Shown: positions 1 to 8,602, counted from the stretch's first letter. The stretch is 64,000 nt of DNA from Streptomyces sp. JH34 (GCF_029428875.1 NZ_JAJSOO010000001.1:4712001-4776000); one strand, 5' to 3'. Program-made: numbers and translations. Notes: generated from the sequence alone by a model not told the origin.

Positions 1-576
1 CCCCGAGCCCTCGATCTGCCCGCCCAGCCCGCCGCGACACATCCCGGCCACGCAGGCGGGCCTCCCGCCGCCCAGCAGGACCCACTCGGCGGCACGGTCG
101 GCACCCATCACCACACGGGCACGAAAAGCGCAGGTCAGGACGCGTTCGTCGGGGATTCCCCGAACCTTCCCCGAAGCCTCCCCGAGGGCTCGGCGCCTGG
201 ATCTAGGATCTTGGATCCTGGATCTTCTTTCCCTACGGGGCGCACGGCGCCCGCAGACACCGTCTCCGCCAATCAGCTGGTCGGCGAGTACATCGCCGCC
301 TGCGAGGAGCGTCCGCCCAGCGACGTGATCGGGCACCTCGGGCGGATCACCAAGAAGCTCCTGGCCGAGGGCATCGCCCCGGAGCACATCCGGGCCGGAC
401 TGCGGAACTTCGCGGCCAACCCCAAGCACCCGAGCGTCCTGACCAGCATGGTCAACGAGGCCATGAACGCGAGGTCCGGCGGTTTGGTACGGCCGGGAAG
501 CTGGCCTAACGTGCCCGCTCACCAGGCGTGGACCAACCCGGCTGACGCTGCCGCCGCCTACGCCGAGGAACTGTGA
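1..576 (+). CDS. Helix-turn-helix/replication-associated protein, 3' part only
   Basis: The reading frame is open from the first base of the window, so the gene starts to the left. A TTG at 211 could serve as a start but sits inside the open frame. The visible C-terminus has a Pro/Gly/His-rich linker followed by a conserved helical domain (about the last 100 residues, with GEYIAAC, GHLGRITKKLL and HPSVLTSMVNEAM). Such domains sit at the C-terminus of HTH proteins encoded just before a DnaC-like ATPase in Streptomyces mobile elements. The stop overlaps the start of the ATPase gene (TGATG), so the two are probably translationally coupled. A role in replication or its control is inferred from context; the DNA-binding domain itself lies outside the window. 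Confidence 0.6.
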   Translation, partial: PRALDLPAQPAATHPGHAGGPPAAQQDPLGGTVGTHHHTGTKSAGQDAFVGDSPNLPRSLPEGSAPGSRILDPGSSFPTGRTAPADTVSANQLVGEYIAACEERPPSDVIGHLGRITKKLLAEGIAPEHIRAGLRNFAANPKHPSVLTSMVNEAMNARSGGLVRPGSWPNVPAHQAWTNPADAAAAYAEEL

Positions 577-1283
577 TGCGCACCCGTAACCGCGAACCTC
601 AGACCCTCGCCAGCGAGGGCACCCTGGACCGGATGGCCCGGATTCTGGCCGCCCGCAACATCGACCCGGCCGCCGTCGCCGAACTGGTCGACGAGCCCGA
701 GCCCTTCTCCCCGCTGGACGCCCTGTCGACTGGCATGCCTCCGCGCTACCAGGCCGCCGTCGCCGACCACCCCCAGGTCCTGGCCTGGGCCCGGGAGGTC
801 GCCGAGGCGGCTGTCGCCCCCAGCCCGGGAGCCCGGCGGCAGGTCACCACCGGACCCAGCCTGTTGATGGCCGGGGTCGTCGGGGCGGGCAAGACGCACC
901 AGGCGTACGGCGCGGTCCGGCGACTGGTGCAGAGCGGAGTCGGCGTGCGCTGGCGCGCGACCACCGCCGCCGACCTGTACGCCGACCTGCGGCCCCGGCC
1001 CGGGGTCGACAGCGAGCGGGGGCTGGCGGCCGTCAGCCGCTGCCCGCTGCTGATCATCGACGACCTCGGTGCGGCCAAGGCGAGCGAGTGGGTCGAGGAA
1101 GTGACGTACCGGCTGATCAACCGCCGGTACAACCACATGCTCCCGACCTTGATCACCACCAACTTGGCGATCAAGGACCTCAAGGCCTACCTCGGCGACC
1201 GCGTCACTTCCCGCCTCGCCCAGATGACCACCCGGGTCGAGTTCCAACCGGTCGACCGCAGACGCCACCGCACCGCAGCCTGA
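576..1283 (+). CDS. DnaC/IstB-like AAA+ ATP-binding protein
   Basis: A 235-236 residue ATPase resembling replicative helicase loaders (DnaC) and IstB. Walker A is GVVGAGKT (about residues 101-108), Walker B is LLIIDDLG (159-166), and the sensor-1 segment LITTNL follows near residue 190. The start is ATG 576, overlapping the upstream stop; GTG 573 is an alternative one codon earlier. Length and motif order fit the DnaC class. Its place behind an HTH-type protein at the left of a conjugative element suggests a role in element replication. Helicase loading is inferred from the family, not shown by the sequence. Confidence 0.85.
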   Translation: MRTRNREPQTLASEGTLDRMARILAARNIDPAAVAELVDEPEPFSPLDALSTGMPPRYQAAVADHPQVLAWAREVAEAAVAPSPGARRQVTTGPSLLMAGVVGAGKTHQAYGAVRRLVQSGVGVRWRATTAADLYADLRPRPGVDSERGLAAVSRCPLLIIDDLGAAKASEWVEEVTYRLINRRYNHMLPTLITTNLAIKDLKAYLGDRVTSRLAQMTTRVEFQPVDRRRHRTAA

Positions 1284-1407
1284 CCCAACCCACCACAGGC
1301 AGCCCCACCGGGCCGCGCCCTCAGCGGGCCGCCCCATGCACCTCACGACCCAGCGCACCCCTCCGCCGACGCCCCTTTGCGCGCGGAGAGCGATCGGAGC
1401 AACCCGC

Positions 1408-1974
1408 ATGACCACCACGACGATCAGCCCTGACCACCACCGGTCCCTCGGTGACCACATCTGGCAGGACGAGGCCGTCTGCCAGTCCACCGAGTACAAC
1501 CCGGTGGACCCCGAAATCTTCTTCCCCGAGCCCGACGAGACCGCCAAGATCACCGCCGCGAAGTCGCTGTGCGGCCAGTGCCCGGTGCGGCGCGCCTGCT
1601 TGGACGTCGCCCTCGAGAACAACGACACCGATGGCATCCGGGGCGGACTGACCGAGGAGGAGCGCCGGCCGCTGCACGAGAAGCTCGCCCACCGCCTCGA
1701 CTACAGCCGTGTCAACGCCACCATCGCAGGGCGCGACGTCCACCTCACAAAGGCCGAACGCCGCGCGGTCGTCCAGGCCGCCTACCGCCACGGCCTCACC
1801 GAACGGCGCCTGGCCTGGCTCCTGAAGATCACCGAGGAACACGCCCAGAAGCTGTACCGCGAGACCCGCCGGGCACTCGTACACCGTGACTTGGAGCCGG
1901 GGACGAAGACCGTCCCGCCGCCCGTGACCGACGGCGAGCGCCTGGGCCGCGTCGACTTCGGGACCGCGGCATGA
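1408..1974 (+). CDS. WhiB-family Fe-S transcriptional regulator
   Basis: A 188-residue protein with the WhiB signature: four cysteines that would bind a 4Fe-4S cluster (C near residue 25, then CGQC, then C five residues later) and the following G-I-R-G-G turn. ATG 1408 is preferred because a GGAGC site precedes it and the WhiB domain begins soon after. An upstream in-frame ATG at 1336 would add a poorly conserved Pro/Arg tail. The C-terminal half contains a helical region that may contact DNA. The stop overlaps the next start (ATGA), so it is co-transcribed with the DUF2637 gene. WhiB-like proteins are common cargo of Streptomyces plasmids and integrative elements, where they probably control transfer or development genes. 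Confidence 0.9.
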   Translation: MTTTTISPDHHRSLGDHIWQDEAVCQSTEYNPVDPEIFFPEPDETAKITAAKSLCGQCPVRRACLDVALENNDTDGIRGGLTEEERRPLHEKLAHRLDYSRVNATIAGRDVHLTKAERRAVVQAAYRHGLTERRLAWLLKITEEHAQKLYRETRRALVHRDLEPGTKTVPPPVTDGERLGRVDFGTAA

Positions 1975-3035
1975 CCACCGCGCACGCGCCAAGGACGGCG
2001 CACATCACCGGCTGGGACCGCACGGTCGTCATCGCCCTGGGCGGCGCGGGCTGCGCCCTGTCGTACGACGCCCTCCAACAGATGGCCGTCGCCATCCACA
2101 TCCGCGGCTTCCTCACCTACCTCTTCCCCCTGGTGATCGACGGGTTCATCGCCTACGGAGTCCGGGCCCTGCTGGTCCTGCGCGACGCACCTCTGCGCGC
2201 CCGGCTTTATGTCTGGACGCTCTTCGGCACGGCGACGGCCGCCAGTATCTGGGCCAACGCGCTGCACGCGGTCAGGCTCAACGAGGAGGCGGGCTCGGTC
2301 ACCGGGCTGCGGCTCGGGGACACGGTGGTCGCCGTGCTGTCCACGATCGCCCCGCTCGCACTGGCCGGGGCTGTCCACCTCTACATCCTCATAGCCCGGG
2401 GCCCGGTCAAGGACAGCGACCGCGCGGACCTCGGTCGGGCCGGTCAGGTCGGTCACCCCGGTCACCTCGGTCAGGCTGACCGGGGTAAGGGCGTCGAGGT
2501 CACCCGGGCCGACCGGGCCGGTCAGGTCAGCGCCGGACAGCCGGTCACTGCCCTGACCGACCGGCCGCACCCGTCCCCGGACAAGCCGACCTCGAGTTCT
2601 CGGTCATTGACCGGGGACAGCGCCCTGGCGGACAGCGGTGACCCGGTCACCGGTCAGCACGGTCAGCTGCACGAGGCCGCTGACCTGCCCGGACAGCCGG
2701 ACACCACACGGCAGGTCACTGACCGCCCGGTCGGCATCGAGCCGGTCACCGGTCACCAGGACAGCCCCGTACCAGTCACCGACCAGCCGGTCACTCCGAG
2801 CCCGGTCACTGACCGGGGCCCACGGACAACCAGTGACCAGCGGCCTGACCCGGACACCGAGGAGCTGCTGAAGATCGCCCGGTCAGCGGTCAGGGCCGAG
2901 GACAAGCTGACCCGCAAGGTGGTCGCCCAGGCGATCCGCGGTCAGCAGATCCCGCTCTCCAGCGACACGCTGACCGTCCTGATGGCCCAGCTCCGCGCGC
3001 AGCACGGACAGCCGGTCACCTCCACCCGGAACTGA
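1971..3035 (+). CDS. DUF2637 membrane protein with Thr/Gln/Asp-rich repeat region
   Basis: A 354-residue protein. The N-terminal 150 residues hold about four hydrophobic segments (around residues 20-40, 45-65, 80-100 and 120-145) and match the DUF2637 family found on Streptomyces plasmids and integrative elements, some members of which are associated with plasmid spread. Residues 165-300 are low-complexity with recurring GQV, PVTD and DRPV words, encoded by DNA packed with GGTCA/TGACC. The last 65 residues are an ordered helical segment (EELLKIARSAVRAEDK) that could bind DNA. It overlaps the WhiB gene by 4 bp. The function is unknown; membrane location is clear from the sequence. Confidence 0.8.
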   Translation: MTTAHAPRTAHITGWDRTVVIALGGAGCALSYDALQQMAVAIHIRGFLTYLFPLVIDGFIAYGVRALLVLRDAPLRARLYVWTLFGTATAASIWANALHAVRLNEEAGSVTGLRLGDTVVAVLSTIAPLALAGAVHLYILIARGPVKDSDRADLGRAGQVGHPGHLGQADRGKGVEVTRADRAGQVSAGQPVTALTDRPHPSPDKPTSSSRSLTGDSALADSGDPVTGQHGQLHEAADLPGQPDTTRQVTDRPVGIEPVTGHQDSPVPVTDQPVTPSPVTDRGPRTTSDQRPDPDTEELLKIARSAVRAEDKLTRKVVAQAIRGQQIPLSSDTLTVLMAQLRAQHGQPVTSTRN

Positions 3036-3082
3036 CCGGACAGCCCGAAGCGGGTGACCGAGCCGGACACCCCGGCAGGTCA
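2405..3082 (+). repeat. GGTCA/TGACC-dense segment
   Basis: By eye this 680-bp stretch holds over twenty copies of GGTCA and about a dozen of its complement TGACC, often as CCGGTCAC or GACCGGTCA. It lies within the C-terminal part of the DUF2637 gene and continues about 45 bp past its stop. The pentamer occurs in more than one reading frame and outside the coding region, so the protein repeat does not fully explain it. It could be a protein-binding array, for example for partition, replication or transfer. Confidence 0.55.
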
Positions 3083-3136
3083 CCCGCCCCGGACACGTAC
3101 ACCCACACCCTTCCGAAGCGAAGCGAAGAGCACCTC

Positions 3137-3361
3137 ATGCGTACCCACCCGGCCACCCCCGCCGAGGTCGACTCCTGGCTGACCGTCCTGCACCAGCACT
3201 GCCACCTCCACCACGCCCGGTCCGCCCCCGACAACACCTGGATCGTGCAACGAACCCCGCACACCCGCCCCTGGACCCTGCACCACCCGGTTCTCGCGAT
3301 GGACTGGATCGAGGAACTCGTCCACGAAATCCGGCAGCAGAACCCGGAGACGACCAGGTGA
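3137..3361 (+). CDS. Small conserved-type hypothetical protein before mobC
   Basis: A 74-residue His/Trp-rich acidic-tailed protein with no family I recognise. It has WTLHHPVL and WIEELVHEI segments and an amphipathic C-terminal helix. The stop overlaps the mobC start (GTGA), placing it in the mobilisation operon. No strong ribosome site precedes ATG 3137; a GAAG-rich stretch lies 10-20 bp upstream. A relaxosome accessory role is possible from context only. Confidence 0.6.
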   Translation: MRTHPATPAEVDSWLTVLHQHCHLHHARSAPDNTWIVQRTPHTRPWTLHHPVLAMDWIEELVHEIRQQNPETTR

Positions 3362-4023
3362 GCGCCAACGACCCGGCGGTCCCCACGTCCGGACAGCAGC
3401 GAGACCCCACGACGGCTCCTGGCGGAGCAAGCTATCGCGTACGACGGTCCTACGGCCCGTCGTACGCACTTGCCCCCGCCCAGGAGGGCGGGGGGAGCCC
3501 GGCTGGTTCCCGAGCGAGGGCGCACGGGGACCAGCCGGGTGACCGGCACCAGGGGGCGCCGGTCACCGGGGGAGAAGCCGAACGCGACGACCACCGCGAG
3601 CAGCCGAGCCCGAGCACGCCCGCCTTCCCCGACCGCAAACCGCGCCGCCGCACCCGCAACCCGAGCGAGCGCACCCGCAAGACGACCACCCGCCTCTCCG
3701 ACGACGAGAAGGCCGAGATCGCCGCCGCAGCCGCGCAGCGCGGCATCACCGTCGCCCGCTTCCTCGCCACCGCCGCCCTGACCGCCGCCCGCGGGCCCGC
3801 AGCCATGCACAGGAACGACCGTCTCGACGCGGCCATCGACGAACTCGCCGCGCTGCGCTCCGCGCTGGCCCGCATCGGCAACAACATCAACCAGATCGCC
3901 TACGTCCTCAACAGCGGCAGCCGCCCGCGCGCCGACGAACTCGAACACGCACTGAGCGTCCTGACCCAGCTCCTCGGCCGTCTCGACGACGCGGCGAACG
4001 ACCTGGTGAACAGGCGGCTGTGA
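3358..4023 (+). CDS. MobC-like relaxosome accessory protein
   Basis: A 221-residue protein. The first 100 residues are low-complexity (Gly/Pro/Ala/Arg). The folded part starts near residue 105 with a ribbon-helix-helix-like segment (TTRLSDDEKAEIAAAAAQRG), followed by the MobC hallmark helices containing ALARIGNNINQIA near residue 175. MobC proteins bind oriT and help the relaxase nick. The gene overlaps the gene before it (GTGA) and the relaxase after it (TGATG), giving a coupled operon. The GTG at 3358 is the only plausible start because no later in-frame start precedes the domain. Its low-complexity 5' part coincides with three inverted repeats that look like oriT. Confidence 0.85.
   Translation: MSANDPAVPTSGQQRDPTTAPGGASYRVRRSYGPSYALAPAQEGGGSPAGSRARAHGDQPGDRHQGAPVTGGEAERDDHREQPSPSTPAFPDRKPRRRTRNPSERTRKTTTRLSDDEKAEIAAAAAQRGITVARFLATAALTAARGPAAMHRNDRLDAAIDELAALRSALARIGNNINQIAYVLNSGSRPRADELEHALSVLTQLLGRLDDAANDLVNRRL
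3437..3570. other. Candidate oriT: three consecutive inverted repeats
   Basis: Three hairpins lie in a row. The first has perfect 11-bp arms at 3437-3447 and 3457-3467 (GCGTACGACGG and complement, 9-nt loop). The second has perfect 9-bp arms at 3473-3481 and 3486-3494 with loop AGGA. The third has 9-bp perfect arms at 3539-3547 and 3558-3566, extending to 13 bp with one mismatch. Such repeats next to mobC and relaxase genes are typical of an origin of transfer. No nic site can be assigned by eye. Confidence 0.5.
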
Positions 4024-5792
4024 TGGTTCCCGACATCGGACGCGGCTCCCGCACCCACGGACTCCTCATCTACCTCTACGGCCCCGGCAGGCGCGAGGAG
4101 CACACCGACGCGCACCTCGTCGGCTCCTGGGACGGCTTCGCCCCCGACCCCGGCCGCGACACCAGCCCCGACCCCGATCCGAAAGTCACCCTCGCCCGCC
4201 TCACCGCCGCCCTCGACCTCCGGGTCAAGCAGGCCGGCGACCGCGCGCCCGCCAAGCACGTATGGCACTGCTCGGTCCGGACCGCCCCCGGCGACCGGCG
4301 ACTCTCCGACGAGGAGTGGAACGCCGTCGCCCAACGCATCGTCCACGCCACAGGCATCGACCCGGACGGTGATCCGGACGGCTGCCGGTGGATCGCCGTC
4401 CGCCACGCGGAAGACCACATCCACATCGTCGCCACCTTGGTGCGAGGCGACCTGCGCAACCCCCGCCTCAACTACGACTTCAACAAGGCCCAGGCCATCT
4501 GCCGCCGCATCGAGAAGGAGATGGGCCTGCGCCGCCTGAACGCCGGCGACGGCACCGCAGCGAAAAACCCCACCAGCGCCGAGAAGTTCAAGGCCGAACG
4601 TACCGGCCGCCCCGAGACCTCCCGCGAGACGCTCCGTGAAGCCGTCCGCCAGGCCGTCGCGGGAGCGGACGACGAGAAGGAGTTCTTCACCCGGCTCCAC
4701 AAGGCGGGCCTGCGCGTGAAAATGCGCCACGCCCCGTCCGGTGACGCGCTCGGCTACAACGTGGCCCTGCCCGGCGACCGCAACCGCCACGGCGAACCGG
4801 TCTGGTACCCCGGCTCCAAACTGGCCCCCGACCTGTCGCTTCCGAAGATCCGCCTCCGGCTGGCCGACGGTACCGCCGAGCGGACAACGACTTCGACCGT
4901 CGGCGGCCGACCCGACTGGTCCCCGCCCGCCCGAGAGCGACGGAGCGCCACCGGGATCGCCGAGCGTGCCGCCGTCCTCCTCGACAGCGACGACGATGAA
5001 GCCGCCGCCCAGCTCGTCGGAGTCGGAGAACTTCTGGACGCGGTCGCACAGACCTCCCCGGCCGCCACCCGCGCCGAACTGGGCGCAGCCGCCCGGACTT
5101 TCGAGCGTGCCACTCGCAGTCACGTCCGAGCGGAGCGCGCCGACACCCGGGCGATTCGCACGGCGGCCCGGGGCATCATCCAGGCCGGCAGCGCTCTCGG
5201 CCGTGGCGAGGACGGCGGCACCACCGCCATGCTCCTCTCCACCCTGGTCCTGGTCGCCCTCGCCGCCGCCCGCTGGCACTCCGCACGTGGCCATGCCCAG
5301 CAGGCCCACGCCGCCCGACAGGCCGCCGAGCACCTACGAGCCGCCTACCGCCAGGCTGCCGCCACGCCCATGCGGGCACTGCGCGACCAAGGCCGCGCCC
5401 TGCCCGAAGCCGAACGCCGAACCCACGAGGCCACCATCCGCGCAGCCCTGCCGGAACAGGGGCCGCGAGCAGACAGCTCGTCGACGAAGACCGATGCCCT
5501 GGCCGCCACCCTCGCCCAGGCCGAGCAAGCAGGTCACGACCCCAAGGCTCTTCTCCAGCAGGCCATCGACATGCGTGAACTCGACACCGCCGAGAACACG
5601 AACGACGTCCTGGTCTGGCGCCTACGCCGCCTCGCCTATCTCCCCGCACACCCGGGCGAAGCAACCCGCCGCCCGCAGGCCAGCACAAGCCAGCCCAAGA
5701 CCGCGACCAACCACACCATCAACCGGACGGCGCCCACTGCAGCAGCCCGCCCCGCAGCCTCCGACCCCCGCAACCGCCCACCGCGCCGCTGA
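4023..5792 (+). CDS. Relaxase / mobilization nuclease (MobA/VirD2-like)
   Basis: A 589-residue relaxase that would nick oriT, stay covalently bound to the 5' end and lead the strand into the recipient. The N-terminal domain has a conserved tyrosine-containing segment (LLIYLYGPGR, residues 14-23) and the metal-binding histidine motif HAEDHIHIV (about 128-136). The DNA-processing domain ends near residue 270; a long Ala/Arg/Gln-rich helical region and a basic tail follow. ATG 4023 overlaps the mobC stop; GTG 4020 is one codon upstream. It would act with MobC here and the VirD4/VirB4-type machinery encoded at 26-38 kb. No internal damage is visible. Confidence 0.9.
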   Translation: MVPDIGRGSRTHGLLIYLYGPGRREEHTDAHLVGSWDGFAPDPGRDTSPDPDPKVTLARLTAALDLRVKQAGDRAPAKHVWHCSVRTAPGDRRLSDEEWNAVAQRIVHATGIDPDGDPDGCRWIAVRHAEDHIHIVATLVRGDLRNPRLNYDFNKAQAICRRIEKEMGLRRLNAGDGTAAKNPTSAEKFKAERTGRPETSRETLREAVRQAVAGADDEKEFFTRLHKAGLRVKMRHAPSGDALGYNVALPGDRNRHGEPVWYPGSKLAPDLSLPKIRLRLADGTAERTTTSTVGGRPDWSPPARERRSATGIAERAAVLLDSDDDEAAAQLVGVGELLDAVAQTSPAATRAELGAAARTFERATRSHVRAERADTRAIRTAARGIIQAGSALGRGEDGGTTAMLLSTLVLVALAAARWHSARGHAQQAHAARQAAEHLRAAYRQAAATPMRALRDQGRALPEAERRTHEATIRAALPEQGPRADSSSTKTDALAATLAQAEQAGHDPKALLQQAIDMRELDTAENTNDVLVWRLRRLAYLPAHPGEATRRPQASTSQPKTATNHTINRTAPTAAARPAASDPRNRPPRR

Positions 5793-5890
5793 TCAGAGTC
5801 CGGCCTCCGGACCGCCGGAGACCACGAAACCCGTGGACAACCGACCCCACAGGCCGCTATGGATGAAAACAGAAGGACCCCGACCGGAAG

Positions 5891-6298
5891 ATGACACTCG
5901 TGCTCAGAACCACCCACCGCACCACAGAGCCGACAACACCCGCGCAGCCCACCCTTCCCACCGGAACCGATCCACTGCTGCAACACGAGTACGAGACACA
6001 GCCACCCACCGGGCCCGGCGTGACACGCTGCCTCAACCACCCACGCGAACTGGCACTTCGCGGAATCCCGGCGATGTGCACAGCCTGCAACGCCCGACGA
6101 GACTGGTTGCTCATCAACCATGGCCGCAACGTCTGGATCGTCTGCCGCTGCAGCAACCAGTGGCTCGAACCCGATATCAGCCGCGCCGACTTCGACGCCC
6201 TGATAGATATCCCAGACGGGACCACGTACCCCAGCATCGAGCACGGTCTCGCCGCGCTCGGCTTCGACGGGACCTTCGCCGGCACCTACCTGGACTAG
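5891..6298 (+). CDS. Hypothetical protein with paired cysteines
   Basis: A 135-residue protein. After a Thr/Pro-rich N-terminus of about 40 residues it has C...C and CTAC pairs (CLNHPRELA, MCTACNARRDW) and a CRC motif near residue 85, suggesting a zinc ribbon. The C-terminus (PSIEHGLAALGFDGTFAG) looks ordered. No family is recognised, although such proteins are seen next to relaxase genes in Streptomyces elements. GTG 5900 is an alternative start with better spacing from the GGAAG at 5886. It converges with the L,D-transpeptidase gene. Confidence 0.6.
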   Translation: MTLVLRTTHRTTEPTTPAQPTLPTGTDPLLQHEYETQPPTGPGVTRCLNHPRELALRGIPAMCTACNARRDWLLINHGRNVWIVCRCSNQWLEPDISRADFDALIDIPDGTTYPSIEHGLAALGFDGTFAGTYLD

Positions 6299-6448
6299 GC
6301 TCACGTCTGCGCGGCCCGCTGGGGTCAGAGCGCTCCATCCTGAACCTCGTCTGACTCGAATAGCCCATCCGTGACCACGCCTCGCTCCGGCGTCGCAGCA
6401 CCTCGCAAACACCGGAGCGGGCCGTTCGGGGACCGGGCTGCCGGCGGG

Positions 6449-7069
6449 TCAGCGCACGGTGAGCAAGACAGCACGCCCATGCTTGTTCATGTAGCTGAAG
6501 AGCTGAGCGACGTGGCTGGGGTGGAGCTTGATGCAGCCGTAGGACTTGTAGTCCTGCACGCCCTCCCAGCGCCGCGGGCTGTCGGCACCGTTGCGCGGAC
6601 CCTGCTTCCTGTCCTTCGTCATCTCACTGTGGATGAACAGTCCGGTGCGCTCGACCTTGCCGGTGCGGCAATTCGTGTCCGGCAGGCCGATGGCGTAGCC
6701 CTTGATCGCGCCGTTCCGGCCGGTCTCGAAGGAGGTCGGCTTGTACGTGCCGTTGGGAAGCCACCCGGCTTCGCTCGTGCAGTCATCCCGGTAGCTTTCG
6801 CCCTTCTTCGTATTGTAGTTGGCGGCCGTTCCCAGCCCGGAACCCGCCCGGTACGTGGCGATGCGGTCCCTCCCGTTCCAGATCTGCAAAGTTGAGTTGG
6901 ACGGGTCCTTTGCATTCTTCACGAACACGAGGGCCACGCGGGATGCCGAAGCAGCGGAGTGCTGAGTCGACGGGGCACCAGTGGCCGGTGCGGCCATAGT
7001 GGTGACCACTCCAGTGGCGAGTACGGCCGTGGCCGCCGTCGCCGCGATAACACTCTTGAGATTGTTCAT
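6449..7069 (-). CDS. Secreted L,D-transpeptidase-like protein
   Basis: A 206-residue exported protein. ATG 7069 is chosen because AGGAG lies 9 bp upstream and it begins a clear signal peptide (MNNLKSVIAATAATAVLATG, cleavage probably near A-P-A). The mature part matches the YkuD-type fold, with an upstream histidine (FIHSEM) and the catalytic SYGCIKLH motif near residue 180. Enzymes of this type make 3-3 peptidoglycan cross-links or attach proteins to the wall. It is divergent from the gene at 7267, with a palindrome in the shared control region. It may be chromosomal cargo or help prepare the wall for transfer; the latter is inference. Confidence 0.85.
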   Translation of the reverse strand: MNNLKSVIAATAATAVLATGVVTTMAAPATGAPSTQHSAASASRVALVFVKNAKDPSNSTLQIWNGRDRIATYRAGSGLGTAANYNTKKGESYRDDCTSEAGWLPNGTYKPTSFETGRNGAIKGYAIGLPDTNCRTGKVERTGLFIHSEMTKDRKQGPRNGADSPRRWEGVQDYKSYGCIKLHPSHVAQLFSYMNKHGRAVLLTVR

Positions 7070-7218
7070 GGTGTCGGCTCTCCTGTTGCTTTCGCCGTCG
7101 TTGGGGACGGCGGCCGGAATCTCCGTGCCGCCGGAACTGACTGTGCCGTAGCCGAATCGGGAGAACACCAGTGCAAGAGAACCAGGGATTTGCAGCGCAA
7201 CTTGCAGCTCCGTAACCT

Positions 7219-7253
7219 GCTGTCTCTTCGTTGCACTGCAACGAAGAGACAGC
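7219..7253. promoter_or_regulatory. Perfect 35-bp palindrome, candidate operator
   Basis: Two 16-bp arms (7219-7234 and 7238-7253, beginning GCTGTCTCTTCG) are perfect complements separated by ACT. The element ends just upstream of the GAAGGGAG ribosome site of the gene at 7267 and lies between two divergent genes. This position fits an autoregulatory operator better than a terminator. Confidence 0.55.
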
Positions 7254-7266
7254 CGGAAGGGAGCCA

Positions 7267-8550
7267 ATGACCGAGGAATCAGGGGATGAGTTCGCGGACC
7301 TCGCGCGCGGCCTCGTGCAGGCACTGGATGCATGGGCAGCGTGTGTGGGGGAGCCGATCTCCAAGGATAGGCCTGCACGGAAAGTATTGGTCAGGGCGCT
7401 GGAGCAGGAGCGGGCTACACCAGAGTGCACATCGCGTGCGCCGATCGACGGGCCAATACTGTCGTATTGGCTACGCGGCCGCAGGCAACTCCTTCCCGGC
7501 ACCAAGCACAACCGGCTGCCCAGCGTGGAGGATAGTGCGGCTATCGCACGAGCGCTGAAGCTGTATGCACCCGGCAATGCGAAGCGGTTACCGATGATCG
7601 GCCGGGAGATCGCCGATCTGGCACACAGGCTTCAGGAGACAGCCGGACGCGGGTGGCGCCGTCGGATGGGGGAGAACGGATGTTTGTATTCCCCCGGGCA
7701 GATCAGTCATGGAGAGTCCATCGGGACTTCCGTGGCCGTTGCATCGAGCGAAGCAGTTAAACCACACCTCACAGAATCTGTCCCACTCCGGGCGAACGTG
7801 GAATCGACGGCAGTTACCGAGCCGGAACTGGCAGAGCTGTTTCCGGTCGAACCCGTCACCATTGCAGTCTCACCCGGGGCGTTTGGTGCAGCAGTTGCGA
7901 CTGAGGCGGAATCCGGCGTGATCGTGGCGGCGGGAATCACCGACCGGACATCGCGCCCGGCGAAGAAGAGGTGGATCGGGGCACTAGCACTCACCGCCGC
8001 GGCGGCCGTGTCGATCGGCCTGTGGACGTGGTCGGGCGACGAAACGCCGGCCACGGCTCTCAGGGGCCCGGCCAGGTCGGCGTCACCGAGTGCGCATGCC
8101 ATGGACGCCGACGGTCCCAACGCTGATACCTCCGCCGTGTCAGGCAGCCTGAACGGGAATCACCGATGCGGAAGAACGCGGAGCGCGGGGACGGTGGTGT
8201 GGAAGCCATGCCTGCTTGTCGCTGACGAGGCGATGATGGCTTTCCTCGTTCAGTTCACCAACACCTCGGGCAGGCCGATGACAGTGAAAGCGAAACTCGC
8301 CTACGTCCAAGCTTCCGTGGAGCAGACCTGCCCTGCTCCCTGGGGAACCTCGGCGACCATCACCATCCCAGCCAGGGCCACTCGAATCAGCCCGCTTGAC
8401 ACCTGCACCGCTGCACTGACACCCATTCAGGCATTCCAGGCCAAAGTCTGGGTAGCGCCGTACGACGCGACACAGTGGGCATACCGGGAGCATTCGCCAA
8501 CCCTGCACGTGCAAGAAGCCGGCAATCCAGTGTGGGCCGACGAATCCTAG
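7267..8550 (+). CDS. Membrane-anchored protein with N-terminal HTH-like domain
   Basis: A 427-residue protein with no family recognised by name. Residues 1-130 resemble a cytoplasmic helix-turn-helix-like domain (PILSYWLRGRRQLLPG, then helices). A variable linker follows, then one membrane segment near residue 235 (WIGALALTAAAAVSIGLW). The last 150 residues would be outside the cell and contain three cysteines in a beta-rich domain. ATG 7267 has a good GAAGGGAG site. The layout suggests a one-protein sensor that reads an external signal and acts on DNA, and the palindrome before it is a possible target. This role is inferred. Confidence 0.65.
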   Translation: MTEESGDEFADLARGLVQALDAWAACVGEPISKDRPARKVLVRALEQERATPECTSRAPIDGPILSYWLRGRRQLLPGTKHNRLPSVEDSAAIARALKLYAPGNAKRLPMIGREIADLAHRLQETAGRGWRRRMGENGCLYSPGQISHGESIGTSVAVASSEAVKPHLTESVPLRANVESTAVTEPELAELFPVEPVTIAVSPGAFGAAVATEAESGVIVAAGITDRTSRPAKKRWIGALALTAAAAVSIGLWTWSGDETPATALRGPARSASPSAHAMDADGPNADTSAVSGSLNGNHRCGRTRSAGTVVWKPCLLVADEAMMAFLVQFTNTSGRPMTVKAKLAYVQASVEQTCPAPWGTSATITIPARATRISPLDTCTAALTPIQAFQAKVWVAPYDATQWAYREHSPTLHVQEAGNPVWADES

Positions 8551-8602
8551 AAGCGGCCCGACCGAGGCGGCCAGAACGAGGCTGATGACGGCCGGACCAC
8601 GC

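Noticed and set aside
3900..5333. 477-codon minus-strand frame opposite the relaxase
   Set aside because: Composition typical of antisense frames; the relaxase motifs on the plus strand are decisive.
6383..6419. 8-bp inverted repeat as a terminator between convergent genes
   Set aside because: Short arms and a 21-nt spacer make it unremarkable in GC-rich DNA.
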